Below, one piece after another: positions 55,053-63,762 of a DNA stretch of 64,000 nt. Position numbers and translations under genes: made by a program. The DNA lies in contig NZ_JAPFBJ010000002.1 of assembly GCF_030867385.1 (NCBI RefSeq), forward strand, positions 349,001 to 413,000, read 5' to 3'. The DNA comes from Sphingobium sp. DEHP117. Lineage in GTDB: Bacteria > Pseudomonadota > Alphaproteobacteria > Sphingomonadales > Sphingomonadaceae. Every line of letters begins with the position of its first letter. Position 1 is the stretch's first letter. The notes beneath the pieces were generated by a model that was not told where the DNA came from, did no database searches, and saw only the letters and a list, made by a program, of their open reading frames with translations.

Positions 55053-55292
55053 TCTCATTCCCCAATATGGCGGTTGCCCGCTTAACCGCATGCCGCAAAT
55101 TGGCTAAGGAAAGCTTAATCCTATAGTGATCGTCGTGCGGCCGAACGAACGGGCGCAAGGCGGTTGGAGACATTGCAGAATATTTCTTGCATCGCAACAT
55201 CAAATCAAAATCCGCTCCAGCTCACGGCGATGGCGGAACGCACCAGGCTTCTGAGCGTTATCGCCCCGTTACCTCTGCTGAAGGAGCATCTT

Positions 55293-55421
55293 ATGAATAA
55301 ACTCGCTGTTCTGGCGCTCACCACCGTCTCTCTTCTTCTGGCTGCCTGCAATACTGTGAAGGGTGCAGGTAAAGATATCGAATCCGTCGGCAACGAAGGC
55401 GAAAAGGTCATTAACCAGTAA
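55293..55421 (+). CDS. Entericidin A/B family lipoprotein
   Basis: This 42-residue peptide has a lipoprotein signal (MNKLAVLALTTVSLLLAAC) followed by NTVKGAGKDIESVGNEGEKV, the entericidin pattern. ATG 55293 has AAGGAG 6 bases upstream. Entericidins are small membrane lipoproteins linked to stress or programmed lysis. Only one member is present here. It precedes the c-di-GMP gene by 89 bases. Confidence 0.9.
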   Translation: MNKLAVLALTTVSLLLAACNTVKGAGKDIESVGNEGEKVINQ

Positions 55422-55510
55422 GTCGTTTGCGCCCTTTCGGGACGTTACACTGAAAATTTACGTTCCGGGCCTATTACCTCCGGTCTGCTTCCTTTGTGAG
55501 CACCGGAGAG

Positions 55511-57703
55511 ATGAAAACAGAAAAGCGCGCCAACGAGCTGTTCCGACCACTTATATTGTTGTCGGTAGTAGCTACGATTTTGCTCCTTGTCGGGGGGTAT
55601 CATCTTGCGTTGCGGATGAATGACGCAGCGAAAGAGCGTGAACAACAGCTCGTAGCCAATGGAATTGCAAACAAGATTGTCGAAGTAGACAAGGGTGCCG
55701 TTGGTCAGGTGGTGTGGGATGACGCCTTGGCCAATCTCGAAGCGCGCAACATCGACTGGGCAACCGACAATATTGGTCAGTTCCTCTACGATACCTCCTT
55801 TTTCCAATATAGCTTCGCATTGGATCATCAGGACAGGCTGTTTTTCGCGACCGATATCGGCCAGCAGGCGCCACTGTCGATTTACACCCCTTTCGCGCGT
55901 TCCATGCATACCGCCATCAAGGCCGCGCGGCGCAAGGAAGCAGAGCGCCGCAAGAAAGGAATACAGCTGGGTTCCTTGAAAGACCCCGTCCAGTACCACA
56001 ATCTGGTCAGGATCAACGGGCGCGTGTTCGTGGTGGTCGCTTCATTGGTGGAGCCGGATTTCGGCACGGTCAAGCAACGGTACGACCGCGCGCCTATTGT
56101 TATCGCCGCCACCCAGATCAACGATCAATTTCTCCAGGCTTTCGCTCAGCGATATATGTTGCCGGATCTCAAGCTGCGGCTGGATCAGCAGGAAGACAAA
56201 AGGGGCACTGCCCAGGTTGACCTCAACGACGACAAGGGCCGCTACGTCGCCACGCTGGAGTGGACACCTGGCGCACCGGGGACGGAGCTGGCCCTCAAGC
56301 TGCTTGCTCCCACCCTGGTTGTTATCCTGCTGTTCTTCGGGTTGATGGCCCTGTTCCACAGGCGGAGCTGGCGCGCCGCGCAACAGCTGATCGCCAGCGA
56401 AGCGCGCGCCTCGCACCTGGCCTATCACGACCCGCTGACCGGCCTGCCAAACCGCGTGATGTTCTTTGACCGGCTCGGCGTCGCGCTCGATCAGCTTCGG
56501 CGCAACGGCACCTCGATTGCGGTGCACTGCCTTGATCTGGACCGGTTCAAGGAGGTGAACGACACCTTTGGACACCAGATTGGCGATGAGTTGATCGTCG
56601 CGGCATCGCGCCGCATTGCCGAGGTATGCCGCCGGTCAGACACTTTCGCGCGGTTGTCGGGCGACGAGTTCGCGATCGTCCAGCTCGACGCCACACCTCA
56701 TGCCGCGGCGCGACTGGCCGAGCGCATCGTGGAGTCGATATCGCTGCCGATGGAACTTTCCAGCGGGCGCGTCCATGTGTCCTGCTCGATCGGGGTAAAC
56801 CTTCTCACCGAAGGCGAGGTCGCCGCCGCCGATGCGCTGCGCCATGCCGACCTCGCGCTCTATCGTTCCAAGAACAACGGCCGTGCACAATACAGCTTCT
56901 TTGAGCCGGAGATGGACGCGGCGATGCGCATGCGCCGCGAGATAGAAGGCGAGCTGCGCGAGGCGCTGAACAAAGGCGAGCTCAACATGGTCTATCAGCC
57001 ACAGTCCGACAAATCGGGCAAGATCGCCGGCGTCGAGGCGCTGCTGCGCTGGAAGCACCCGGAGCGGGGCGACATCTCGCCCGCCATGTTCATCCCCATC
57101 GCAGAGGAATGCGGCCTCATCAACGAGCTGGGTATGTACACCCTGCGCGAAGCCTTTATTGCCAGCCGCCAGTGGCAGGGCTTGAAGGTCGCGGTCAACA
57201 TTTCCGCAGCCCAGTTGCGGATGCGTGACTTCCCAGAGAAGGTCGGGGAGCTGGTCAGGGAATGTGCGGTCGATCCGCGCACGTTCGAGATGGAGATCAC
57301 CGAAGGCCTTCTGCTTGGCGACGACCCGGTGACGCATGGTGTGCTGCGCCAGTTGCGGCAGATGGGCTTTTCGATCGCGCTCGATGATTTCGGCACCGGT
57401 TATTCCAGCCTCAGCTATCTACAGCGCTATCCCATCGACAAGATCAAGATCGACCGCAGCTTCGTCGCGAACCTCGGTATCGAAAAGGAATCCGCCGCAG
57501 TCGTGCAGGCGATCGTGAAACTTGCGCGCGCCCTCAAGCTCGAGGTCATCGCCGAGGGGGTGGAAACCACCGAGCAACGCGACCAGCTGATCGAAATCGG
57601 CTGCGAGGAGATTCAGGGATATCTTTATAGCCGCCCGGTCGAGGCCAAGCAAATCGACCGGATGTGCGATAAGCCGGAAACGCTTACTTCCCGCCGCGCT
57701 TGA
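55511..57703 (+). CDS. Membrane-bound GGDEF-EAL cyclic-di-GMP enzyme with periplasmic CHASE4-like sensor
   Basis: The 730-residue protein has TM1 (about 13-35), a periplasmic CHASE4-like domain (about 40-250), TM2 (about 260-282), GGDEF (about 300-465; active-site form SGDEF at about 382-386), and EAL (about 475-725; EALLRW near 507, DDFGTGYSSL near 624). Both catalytic sites look intact, so it could make or break c-di-GMP. ATG 55511 is used although GGAG is close (2-base spacing); GTG 55496 has no ribosome site. Confidence 0.9.
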   Translation: MKTEKRANELFRPLILLSVVATILLLVGGYHLALRMNDAAKEREQQLVANGIANKIVEVDKGAVGQVVWDDALANLEARNIDWATDNIGQFLYDTSFFQYSFALDHQDRLFFATDIGQQAPLSIYTPFARSMHTAIKAARRKEAERRKKGIQLGSLKDPVQYHNLVRINGRVFVVVASLVEPDFGTVKQRYDRAPIVIAATQINDQFLQAFAQRYMLPDLKLRLDQQEDKRGTAQVDLNDDKGRYVATLEWTPGAPGTELALKLLAPTLVVILLFFGLMALFHRRSWRAAQQLIASEARASHLAYHDPLTGLPNRVMFFDRLGVALDQLRRNGTSIAVHCLDLDRFKEVNDTFGHQIGDELIVAASRRIAEVCRRSDTFARLSGDEFAIVQLDATPHAAARLAERIVESISLPMELSSGRVHVSCSIGVNLLTEGEVAAADALRHADLALYRSKNNGRAQYSFFEPEMDAAMRMRREIEGELREALNKGELNMVYQPQSDKSGKIAGVEALLRWKHPERGDISPAMFIPIAEECGLINELGMYTLREAFIASRQWQGLKVAVNISAAQLRMRDFPEKVGELVRECAVDPRTFEMEITEGLLLGDDPVTHGVLRQLRQMGFSIALDDFGTGYSSLSYLQRYPIDKIKIDRSFVANLGIEKESAAVVQAIVKLARALKLEVIAEGVETTEQRDQLIEIGCEEIQGYLYSRPVEAKQIDRMCDKPETLTSRRA

Positions 57704-57737
57704 CCTGAAAAGCTGGCGGGCCTAGCCGAAAGGCAGG

Positions 57738-59789
57738 ATGCGCGCCTTTCCAACATCATTGCTGTTGCTGATTGCGCTGTTGCTCGCGCCCTCGGCATGG
57801 GCGCAAGGCGCGTTCTCGGGAACAGCCAAGCCGCATATAACCCCATCGCTGGAGACGGAAACGCTGCGCCCCGAGCCGGGCGGGGTGGTGACGCTCGCGT
57901 TCGTGATGGCACCCGAGCCGGGCTGGCACGGCTATTGGCTGAACCCCGGCGACGCCGGCAAGCCGATAGAACCGCGCTGGGACTTGCCCGACGGCGCGAG
58001 CGTCGGGCCGCTTCGCTACCCGGTGCCGCAAACACTCGTCGTATCAGGACTGATGAACCATGTGTACGAAGGCCGCTACGCGGTGCTGGCAGACTTGCGC
58101 GTGCCGAAAAATGCGAAGGCCGGACACAGGCTGCCAGTCCGGGTGCATCTCGACTGGCTCGCCTGCACCGACGCGATCTGTGTGCCCGAACAGGCCGACC
58201 TCGCTATCACCCTCTCGATAGGAGCGGCAGGGGCGGCGGCCCCAGAGAACCGGGCGCGTTTTGACACCTATCGCCGTGCGCTGCCAAGGCCGCTGGGTGG
58301 AGAGGCGCGGTTCGAGGCCGATCCGGCTGGCGGCCTGCGCCTCGCCATCCCCTATCCAGCAGCCGCGCCACTCGATGCGCCGCATTTCTTCCCGGCAGAT
58401 CTGGGGGCGAAAAGCTATGCTGGCACGCAACGCTTCACACGCCACGGCGACAGCCTGATCGTCACGATTGCCGGGCTCGCGCTGCCCGCTCGAGACGCTG
58501 TGCGCGGCGTGCTCAAGATCGGGCCGGACGCTGGGCTGGAGGTGGTTGCACGCCAAGGCGCTGTGCCGCAGCCAAGCGAAGGCAGCGCAGGCTGGCGCGG
58601 TGTACTGCTGGCGTTCGTGGGCGCAATTGCGGGCGGGCTTATCCTCAACATCATGCCCTGCGTATTTCCGGTGCTCAGCCTAAAGGCCATGAGCCTGCTG
58701 CGCGGCGCCTCGTCTCCCGCCGCTGCCCGCAAGGAGGCATGGGCCTACGCGGCGGGCGTCATGAGCGCGTGCATGGCTCTGGGCGGGGCGGTGATGGCGT
58801 TGCGCGCGGGCGGCGCGAGCATCGGCTGGGCGTTTCAGCTGCAAAGCCCGGCGGTGGTGCTGATGCTGCTGGTCTTGAGCCTCGCCATCGCGCTCGAACT
58901 GGCAGGTGTATGGCGGATGGCTGCGCTGTCGATCGGCGGAGGCCTCACCGCGCGGCGCGGGCTGATGGGCGATTTCTGGAGCGGGGTGCTGGTGGCGTTC
59001 GTGGCGACGCCCTGCACCGGGCCGTTCATGGCCGGCGCTTTGGGCGCGGCACTGGTTTTACCGATGGGGGCCGCGCTTGCAATCTTCGCCGGGCTGGGGC
59101 TGGGCATCGCGCTGCCGTTCCTGCTGCTCGGCCACATCCCCGCGCTGCGCCGCGCTCTCCCGCGCCCCGGCCCGTGGATGGAGCGGGTGCAGCGCTGGCT
59201 GAGTATTCCGATGGCGCTGACTGCACTGGGTCTGCTCTGGCTGCTGTGGCGGCAGGCGGGCGGTACGGGGCTGAGCATCGGGATTGCCGCAGCGATCGCG
59301 CTAACGGCACTGCTCTGGTGGCTGGGCCGGGCGCAGACGCGCGAGCGGCGCTTCGCGGGTCTGGCTGCGCTGGTGCTTGGCGCAATAATAGTGGCGGCGG
59401 GCGTGGCGACGCTTGGCCGTGTTGACCGCTCTGCGCAGGGCATACCCCCGGCAAATGGATTCAGCGAGGCGGCGCTGGAAAAGGCGTGCGCCTCGGGCAA
59501 GCCGGTGTTTCTTTATTTCACTGCCGACTGGTGCTTGAGCTGCAAGGTCAACGAGGCGGGCGCGATCGACCGGGCGGAGGTGCGGGCGGCCTTTGAAAAG
59601 GCAGGCGTGAAGGTGATCGTGGGAGACTGGACCAATGGCGACCCCGCCATCACCCGCTTCCTCGAAAGCCGCCAGCGCTCCGGTGTACCGCTCTACCTCT
59701 GGTATCCGCCAAACGGGGGTGAACCGAAAGAGCTGCCCCAGATTCTGACCCCCGCGATGCTGGTCGCGCTGGCGCAAGGCGAGGGCTGA
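57738..59789 (+). CDS. DsbD-family protein-disulfide reductase
   Basis: The 683-residue protein has a signal peptide (ends SAWAQG), a periplasmic DsbD-alpha-like beta domain (about 25-260) with LACTDAICVPEQADLAI, then eight membrane helices (about 290-560; NIMPCVFPVLSLKAMSLLRG, VATPCTGPFMAGALGAAL). A C-terminal thioredoxin domain has C598-L-S-C601 in FTADWCLSCKVNEAG. It carries electrons from cytoplasmic thioredoxin to periplasmic thiol proteins. tlyA follows after 2 bases. Confidence 0.93.
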   Translation: MRAFPTSLLLLIALLLAPSAWAQGAFSGTAKPHITPSLETETLRPEPGGVVTLAFVMAPEPGWHGYWLNPGDAGKPIEPRWDLPDGASVGPLRYPVPQTLVVSGLMNHVYEGRYAVLADLRVPKNAKAGHRLPVRVHLDWLACTDAICVPEQADLAITLSIGAAGAAAPENRARFDTYRRALPRPLGGEARFEADPAGGLRLAIPYPAAAPLDAPHFFPADLGAKSYAGTQRFTRHGDSLIVTIAGLALPARDAVRGVLKIGPDAGLEVVARQGAVPQPSEGSAGWRGVLLAFVGAIAGGLILNIMPCVFPVLSLKAMSLLRGASSPAAARKEAWAYAAGVMSACMALGGAVMALRAGGASIGWAFQLQSPAVVLMLLVLSLAIALELAGVWRMAALSIGGGLTARRGLMGDFWSGVLVAFVATPCTGPFMAGALGAALVLPMGAALAIFAGLGLGIALPFLLLGHIPALRRALPRPGPWMERVQRWLSIPMALTALGLLWLLWRQAGGTGLSIGIAAAIALTALLWWLGRAQTRERRFAGLAALVLGAIIVAAGVATLGRVDRSAQGIPPANGFSEAALEKACASGKPVFLYFTADWCLSCKVNEAGAIDRAEVRAAFEKAGVKVIVGDWTNGDPAITRFLESRQRSGVPLYLWYPPNGGEPKELPQILTPAMLVALAQGEG

Positions 59790-59791
59790 GC

Positions 59792-60547
59792 ATGGCCAAG
59801 GCGCGTGTCGATCAGCTGCTCGTGGAGCGCGGCCTCGCCGAGAGCCGCGCCCGGGCACAGGCGCTGATCCTGGCTGGGTTGGTGTTCAGCGCCGAGCGCA
59901 AGATCGAGAAAGCCGGGCAGGCGCTGAACGAAGACGCACCGCTGGAGGTGCGCGGGCGCGATCACCCGTGGGTTTCGCGCGGGGGCATCAAGCTTGCCCA
60001 CGGTTTGGCGCATTTCGGCTGGAATGTGGGCCAAGCGGTGGCGATGGATATCGGCAGTTCGACAGGCGGCTTCACCGACGTGCTGCTCACCAACGGGGCG
60101 GCGCGTGTCTATGCGGTCGACAGTGGCACCAACCAGCTCGCATGGAAACTGCGCTCGGACCCTCGCGTCATCGTCCACGAACAAACGAGCGCGCGGATAT
60201 TGGCGCCCCAACACATCCCTGAACCCATCGACATCATCGTCTGCGACGCGAGCTTCATATCGCTCGCCAAGGTGTTGGAGCGGCCGCTCTCGTTCGCGGC
60301 CCCCAAGGCGCGGTTGATGGCCCTCGTCAAGCCGCAGTTCGAAGCGGGGCGCGAGGAGGTTGGCAAAGGCGGCGTGGTGCGCGACCCCGCTGTCCACGCG
60401 CGCGTGTGCGAGGAGGTGCGCTGCTGGCTGGAAGGCCAGGGATGGGTTGTGGAAGGCATAACGCCCAGCCCCATCACCGGCCCGGAAGGGAATGTGGAGT
60501 TCCTGATCGCGGCGCTGCTGCCCGGAACCGAACCGAAAACAGCCTGA
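59792..60547 (+). CDS. TlyA family rRNA 2'-O-methyltransferase
   Basis: The 251-residue product has an N-terminal S4 RNA-binding domain (RVDQLLVERGLAESRARAQA) and an FtsJ-type methyltransferase domain with VAMDIGSSTGGFTDVLLTNG, VCDASFISLAKVLE and LVKPQFEAGREEVGKGG. TlyA methylates 16S/23S rRNA and affects capreomycin sensitivity; the hemolysin name is historical. It starts 2 bases after the dsbD stop, so they probably form one transcript. Confidence 0.93.
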   Translation: MAKARVDQLLVERGLAESRARAQALILAGLVFSAERKIEKAGQALNEDAPLEVRGRDHPWVSRGGIKLAHGLAHFGWNVGQAVAMDIGSSTGGFTDVLLTNGAARVYAVDSGTNQLAWKLRSDPRVIVHEQTSARILAPQHIPEPIDIIVCDASFISLAKVLERPLSFAAPKARLMALVKPQFEAGREEVGKGGVVRDPAVHARVCEEVRCWLEGQGWVVEGITPSPITGPEGNVEFLIAALLPGTEPKTA

Positions 60548-60700
60548 TTCCCATCGCGGCGCTTGACGCAGAGCATCCGCGCAAGCATCTTGCGATGCAG
60601 CGAGACTTTCATCGGTCTTGTCGCGAGCGAGAATAATCCAGCAATGGCAAAAGTTTTGGCGCGCACTGATGGGCACACGCAGGCGGAAAGACTGAGTGGA

Positions 60701-61249
60701 ATGAATGAAATAGCATCGCAGGGCCAGCTTCGTATGTCCTATTTGCGCTGGGCCTTGTTCACGGTTCCTACGATTGTTTTCCTCGGCTTTCTTTCCGGCC
60801 AGATCGCCAACAGCGGATATCAGAACAACTGGTTCGCCGGGCTGGTGAAGCCCGATTTCATGCCCGAAGGCTGGGTGTTCGGCGCGGCGTGGACCGTGCT
60901 TTACACGCTGATGGGTCTTGCCCTCGCGGTCATCCTGCACGCGCGGGGAGCGAAGATGCGCGGCCTCGCCATCGTGCTTTTTCTCGTCCAGCTCGTCGTC
61001 AACTATGCGTGGTCGTTCGTCTTTTTCCGCCTTCATCTGGTGCCCGAGGCGCTGTGGATGATCATTGGCATCTTCGTACTCGCGGCGCTGACGACGATAT
61101 TGTTCGCGCGCATCCGCATCATCGCGGCGGTGCTGATGCTGCCCTATCTCGGCTGGCTGGTGTTCGCGGGCGTGCTGACCCTCAGCATAGACAAGCTCAA
61201 TCCCAACGCCAAAAACCTTGTCGCACCGGGCCTCAGCACCCATATCTGA
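60701..61249 (+). CDS. TspO/MBR family tryptophan-rich sensory protein
   Basis: From ATG 60701 the protein is 182 residues with five membrane helices. Its motifs are WFAGLVKPDFMPEGWVFGAA and WTVLYTLMGLAL, with VVNYAWSFVFFRLHLVPEAL later. TspO binds porphyrins and other ligands in the membrane. ATG 60644 is a possible earlier start. A 153-base gap separates it from tlyA. Confidence 0.88.
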   Translation: MNEIASQGQLRMSYLRWALFTVPTIVFLGFLSGQIANSGYQNNWFAGLVKPDFMPEGWVFGAAWTVLYTLMGLALAVILHARGAKMRGLAIVLFLVQLVVNYAWSFVFFRLHLVPEALWMIIGIFVLAALTTILFARIRIIAAVLMLPYLGWLVFAGVLTLSIDKLNPNAKNLVAPGLSTHI

Positions 61250-61275
61250 AGCCAACACGCTTCAACGAGGACATC

Positions 61276-61575
61276 ATGCAGAGCGAGAACCGTTTTTTCG
61301 ACGACCTGAGCCGTATTCTCAACGGCGCGGCGGGGACGCTCGCGGGCATGGGTCGCGAGGTGGAAGCCAATGCCCGCGAAAAGGCGAAGGCCTGGATGAG
61401 CAGCATGGATTTCGTTTCACGCGAAGAGTTCGAGGCGGTCAAGGAAATGGCTGCCACCGCCCGCGCCGAAGCCGAAGCGCTGAAAGCCCGGCTGGACGCG
61501 CTGGAAGGCAAGGCGGCCGCACCGAAAAAATCCGCCTCGAAGGCGCCGACGCCAAAGCCTCCCGTGGCTGACTGA
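61276..61575 (+). CDS. ubiK: UbiK/BMFP family ubiquinone accessory factor
   Basis: This 99-residue protein begins MQSENRFFDDLSRILNGAAG, with an amphipathic first helix, a coiled coil (SREEFEAVKEMAATARAEAE, ALKARLDALEGKA), and a Lys/Pro/Ala tail. UbiK/BMFP proteins help the ubiquinone synthesis complex at the membrane and have membrane-fusing activity in vitro. GAGG lies 6 bases before the ATG. Confidence 0.88.
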   Translation: MQSENRFFDDLSRILNGAAGTLAGMGREVEANAREKAKAWMSSMDFVSREEFEAVKEMAATARAEAEALKARLDALEGKAAAPKKSASKAPTPKPPVAD

Positions 61576-61599
61576 ATACATCCCCGATTTACCGACAGC

Positions 61600-61620
61600 T
61601 TATCCACAGCTTTATCCACT
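61600..61620 (+). promoter_or_regulatory. Two DnaA boxes upstream of ybjN
   Basis: A perfect DnaA box TTATCCACA (61600-61608) is followed by TTATCCACT (61612-61620), 12 bases start to start in the same direction. They lie 68-88 bases before the ybjN ATG. DnaA could regulate this gene group, or the pair could titrate DnaA. The short gap argues against an origin. Confidence 0.6.
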
Positions 61621-61687
61621 AAAAGCCGGTATTCTTGACTGGCGGGTGGTGCTATGCCTGCGCTGGAGAGCCAGGACATAGCATAAC

Positions 61688-62194
61688 ATGATGGAAAACG
61701 ACGAATTCGAGCAGCATGGCAGCGACGCCGAGCCGCTGGACATGCTTGCCAGCTATTTCGAGGCGAACGGCTGGGCCTATGAGCATAATGGCGAGGACGA
61801 GATCGCCGCGACCACTCAGGGCAGCTGGACGCAATATGAACTGCGCGCGATCTGGCGCGAGGAAGACCAGGTTCTGCAGCTGCTTGCGTTGCCCGACATC
61901 CGCGTCACGGACGAAAAGCGCGGCGCGATCTATGAAACTATCGGCCTCATCAACGAGCAGCTCTGGCTCGGCCATTTCGAGCTCTGGTCCAACAGCGGCG
62001 TGGTGCTGTTCCGCCACGGCGCCCTGCTCTCGGGGGGCGACACGCTGACGCTCGACCAGACTCAGCTGCTGGTGGAAGCGGCGCTCGACGAATGTGAGCG
62101 TTTCTATCCTGTGTTCCAGTTCGTGCTGTGGGGCGGCAAGACCCCGGCCGAGGCGATTGCCGCCAGCATGATCGAAACCCGCGGCGAGGCGTGA
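61688..62194 (+). CDS. YbjN domain protein
   Basis: The 168-residue protein matches YbjN-type proteins: LDMLASYFEANGWAYEHNGE, WTQYELRAIWREEDQVLQLL, and INEQLWLGHFELWSNSGVVL. These fold like type III secretion chaperones; the function is unknown. In many alphaproteobacteria it precedes proC, as here (10-base gap). ATG 61691 is an equally likely start. Confidence 0.9.
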   Translation: MMENDEFEQHGSDAEPLDMLASYFEANGWAYEHNGEDEIAATTQGSWTQYELRAIWREEDQVLQLLALPDIRVTDEKRGAIYETIGLINEQLWLGHFELWSNSGVVLFRHGALLSGGDTLTLDQTQLLVEAALDECERFYPVFQFVLWGGKTPAEAIAASMIETRGEA

Positions 62195-62204
62195 AGCGCG
62201 GCTT

Positions 62205-63035
62205 ATGACGCTGAACTCTTTCAATCGCCCTCTGGTGATGATCGGCTGCGGCAACATGGCCGGGGCGATACTGGCTCGCTGGCTCGGCGCGGGATTGAGC
62301 GCGGCAAGCGTGACGGTGGTAGATCCCGGCCGGACCGCGCCCCCTTCAGATGGCATAACCTTGTTACCTGCGCTGCCGCCCACCCTGCCAGCGCGCGCTG
62401 TGATCATGCTCGGCGTAAAGCCACAGTCGCTGCCCGATATCGCGCCTGCACTGGCGCCACTGCTGGACCAGGGGCACCTCGTCATCTCCATGCTGGCGGG
62501 TGTGACAACCGTGGGTCTGCGCAGCGCTCTGGGCAAGGCCGCCGATCTGGTACGCATCATGCCCAATACCCCTGCGGCGCTGGGAAAAGGTGTGGTGGCG
62601 CTCTATGCCGACGCGCGAACGGATGCCACCGTGGTGGATGAAGCCTCGCACATGCTTGCTCCGCTTGGGCTGGTGGAGCGTATAGCGGACGAGGCGCAGC
62701 TCAACCTCATCACGGCGCTGACCGGCTGCGGCCCCGCTTTCGTGTTTCGGTTTATCGATGCACTCGCGCAGGCCGCGACGGCACTGGGGCTGGAGCCGGA
62801 TCAGTCTGCACGGCTCGCGTTGGCGACGGTCGAGGGCGCGAGCGCGCTAGCCGCCCAGGCCAATGAAGACCCCGCCATTCTTGCCGACAAGGTGGCGAGC
62901 AAGGGCGGAATGACCCGCGAGGGGCTGGATGTCATGGATGAGGAAGGCCGCCTGATTGCGTTGCTGGGCGACACGCTGCGCGCCGCGCGCGACCGTGGCG
63001 AGGCGCTGGAACGGCTGGCGGCTGCGTCCGGATAA
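62205..63035 (+). CDS. proC: Pyrroline-5-carboxylate reductase
   Basis: The 276-residue protein has an N-terminal NAD(P)-binding motif (VMIGCGNMAGAILARWLG), VIMLGVKPQSLPDIAP, and the signature region ITALTGCGPAFVFRFIDALA with DKVASKGGMTREGLDVMDEE. It makes L-proline from pyrroline-5-carboxylate. It converges with the MarR-type gene, their stop codons touching (63035/63036). Confidence 0.96.
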   Translation: MTLNSFNRPLVMIGCGNMAGAILARWLGAGLSAASVTVVDPGRTAPPSDGITLLPALPPTLPARAVIMLGVKPQSLPDIAPALAPLLDQGHLVISMLAGVTTVGLRSALGKAADLVRIMPNTPAALGKGVVALYADARTDATVVDEASHMLAPLGLVERIADEAQLNLITALTGCGPAFVFRFIDALAQAATALGLEPDQSARLALATVEGASALAAQANEDPAILADKVASKGGMTREGLDVMDEEGRLIALLGDTLRAARDRGEALERLAAASG

Positions 63036-63524
63036 TCAGCCGCGCAGGCCGAACACCATCTTGCGGTCTTCGGGCGGGATCAGCCCCTCCAGTACCTGCC
63101 AGAACCCGCTGACGGACCCCTGCCCCGCCTGAACATAGGCCGCCGCCATCTTGCCGCGCAAAGCCTCGAACAGGCTGGCTTCGAGCTTCGCGCCTTCTGC
63201 CGTCAGGCGCAGCTGCTTCTGCCTGCGGTCGCGATCCCCGGGCTTTGTTTCCACCAGCCCGCGCTCGATCAGGTCGTTGAGCACCCGGCCCAGCGACTGC
63301 TTGGTAATCGCAAGCAGCGCCAACAGCTCGCTCACGATCAGGTCTGGCTGGCGGGCGATAAAGTATAGCGCACGATGATGCGCCCGGCCCAACCCCTGCT
63401 GGCCCAGATCGTCGTCGATCGCGCGCGTCATGCGCGTGTAGCCGAAATAGAGCAGCTCTATCCCACGGCGAATTTCATCCTCGCGCAGGAACAGGGGCGA
63501 TGCGGTTGATCCGGTCGGGGCCAT
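63036..63524 (-). CDS. MarR family transcriptional regulator
   Basis: From ATG 63524 the product is 162 residues. The winged helix-turn-helix core reads GRAHHRALYFIARQPDLIVS, ELLALLAITKQSLGRVLNDL and GLVETKPGDRDRRQKQLRLT. MarR dimers usually sense small phenolic or oxidant ligands. No clear target gene is adjacent except convergent proC and a tRNA, so the regulon is unknown. An upstream in-frame start at 63566 would add 14 residues. Confidence 0.9.
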   Translation of the reverse strand: MAPTGSTASPLFLREDEIRRGIELLYFGYTRMTRAIDDDLGQQGLGRAHHRALYFIARQPDLIVSELLALLAITKQSLGRVLNDLIERGLVETKPGDRDRRQKQLRLTAEGAKLEASLFEALRGKMAAAYVQAGQGSVSGFWQVLEGLIPPEDRKMVFGLRG

Positions 63525-63657
63525 GCGCCTTGTGTTGGCGGCTTTGAGCGGCGTTGGCAAGGGCATGCGTGCAGGCGGTCATGCCGCCGCAAAACCCTAT
63601 TCCCTTTCGCGCGCCAGCCGTTATATGCCGCTGTCTCGGCGCCGGGCATCCGGCCTT

Positions 63658-63732
63658 TGGGGCGTAGCCAAGCGGTAAGGCAGCGGTTTTTGGTACCGCC
63701 ATGCGCAGGTTCGAATCCTGCCGCCCCAGCCA
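63658..63732 (+). tRNA. tRNA-Gln (anticodon TTG)
   Basis: The acceptor arms TGGGGCG and CGCCCCA pair fully. The D arm (GCCAAGCGGTAAGGC), anticodon arm (GCGGT, loop with TTG, ACCGC) and T arm (GCAGGTTCGAATCCTGC) are all intact. CCA is encoded (63730-63732). Confidence 0.96.
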
Positions 63733-63762
63733 GACCTTTCTACCTGGGGTTCCACAGAGTGG

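Noticed and set aside
59693-61258. 521-codon minus-strand open frame under dsbD, tlyA and tspO
   Set aside because: It is the reverse shadow of three well-recognised genes and has no ribosome site or domain.
61576-61687. Chromosome origin at the two DnaA boxes
   Set aside because: Only two boxes in a 112-base gap, with no AT-rich unwinding region; far from the usual content of an origin.
63658-63732. tRNA-Gln as the attachment site of the GTA-like cluster
   Set aside because: It lies over 20 kb from the cluster, no integrase is present, and I found no copy of the tRNA 3' end near the cluster borders.
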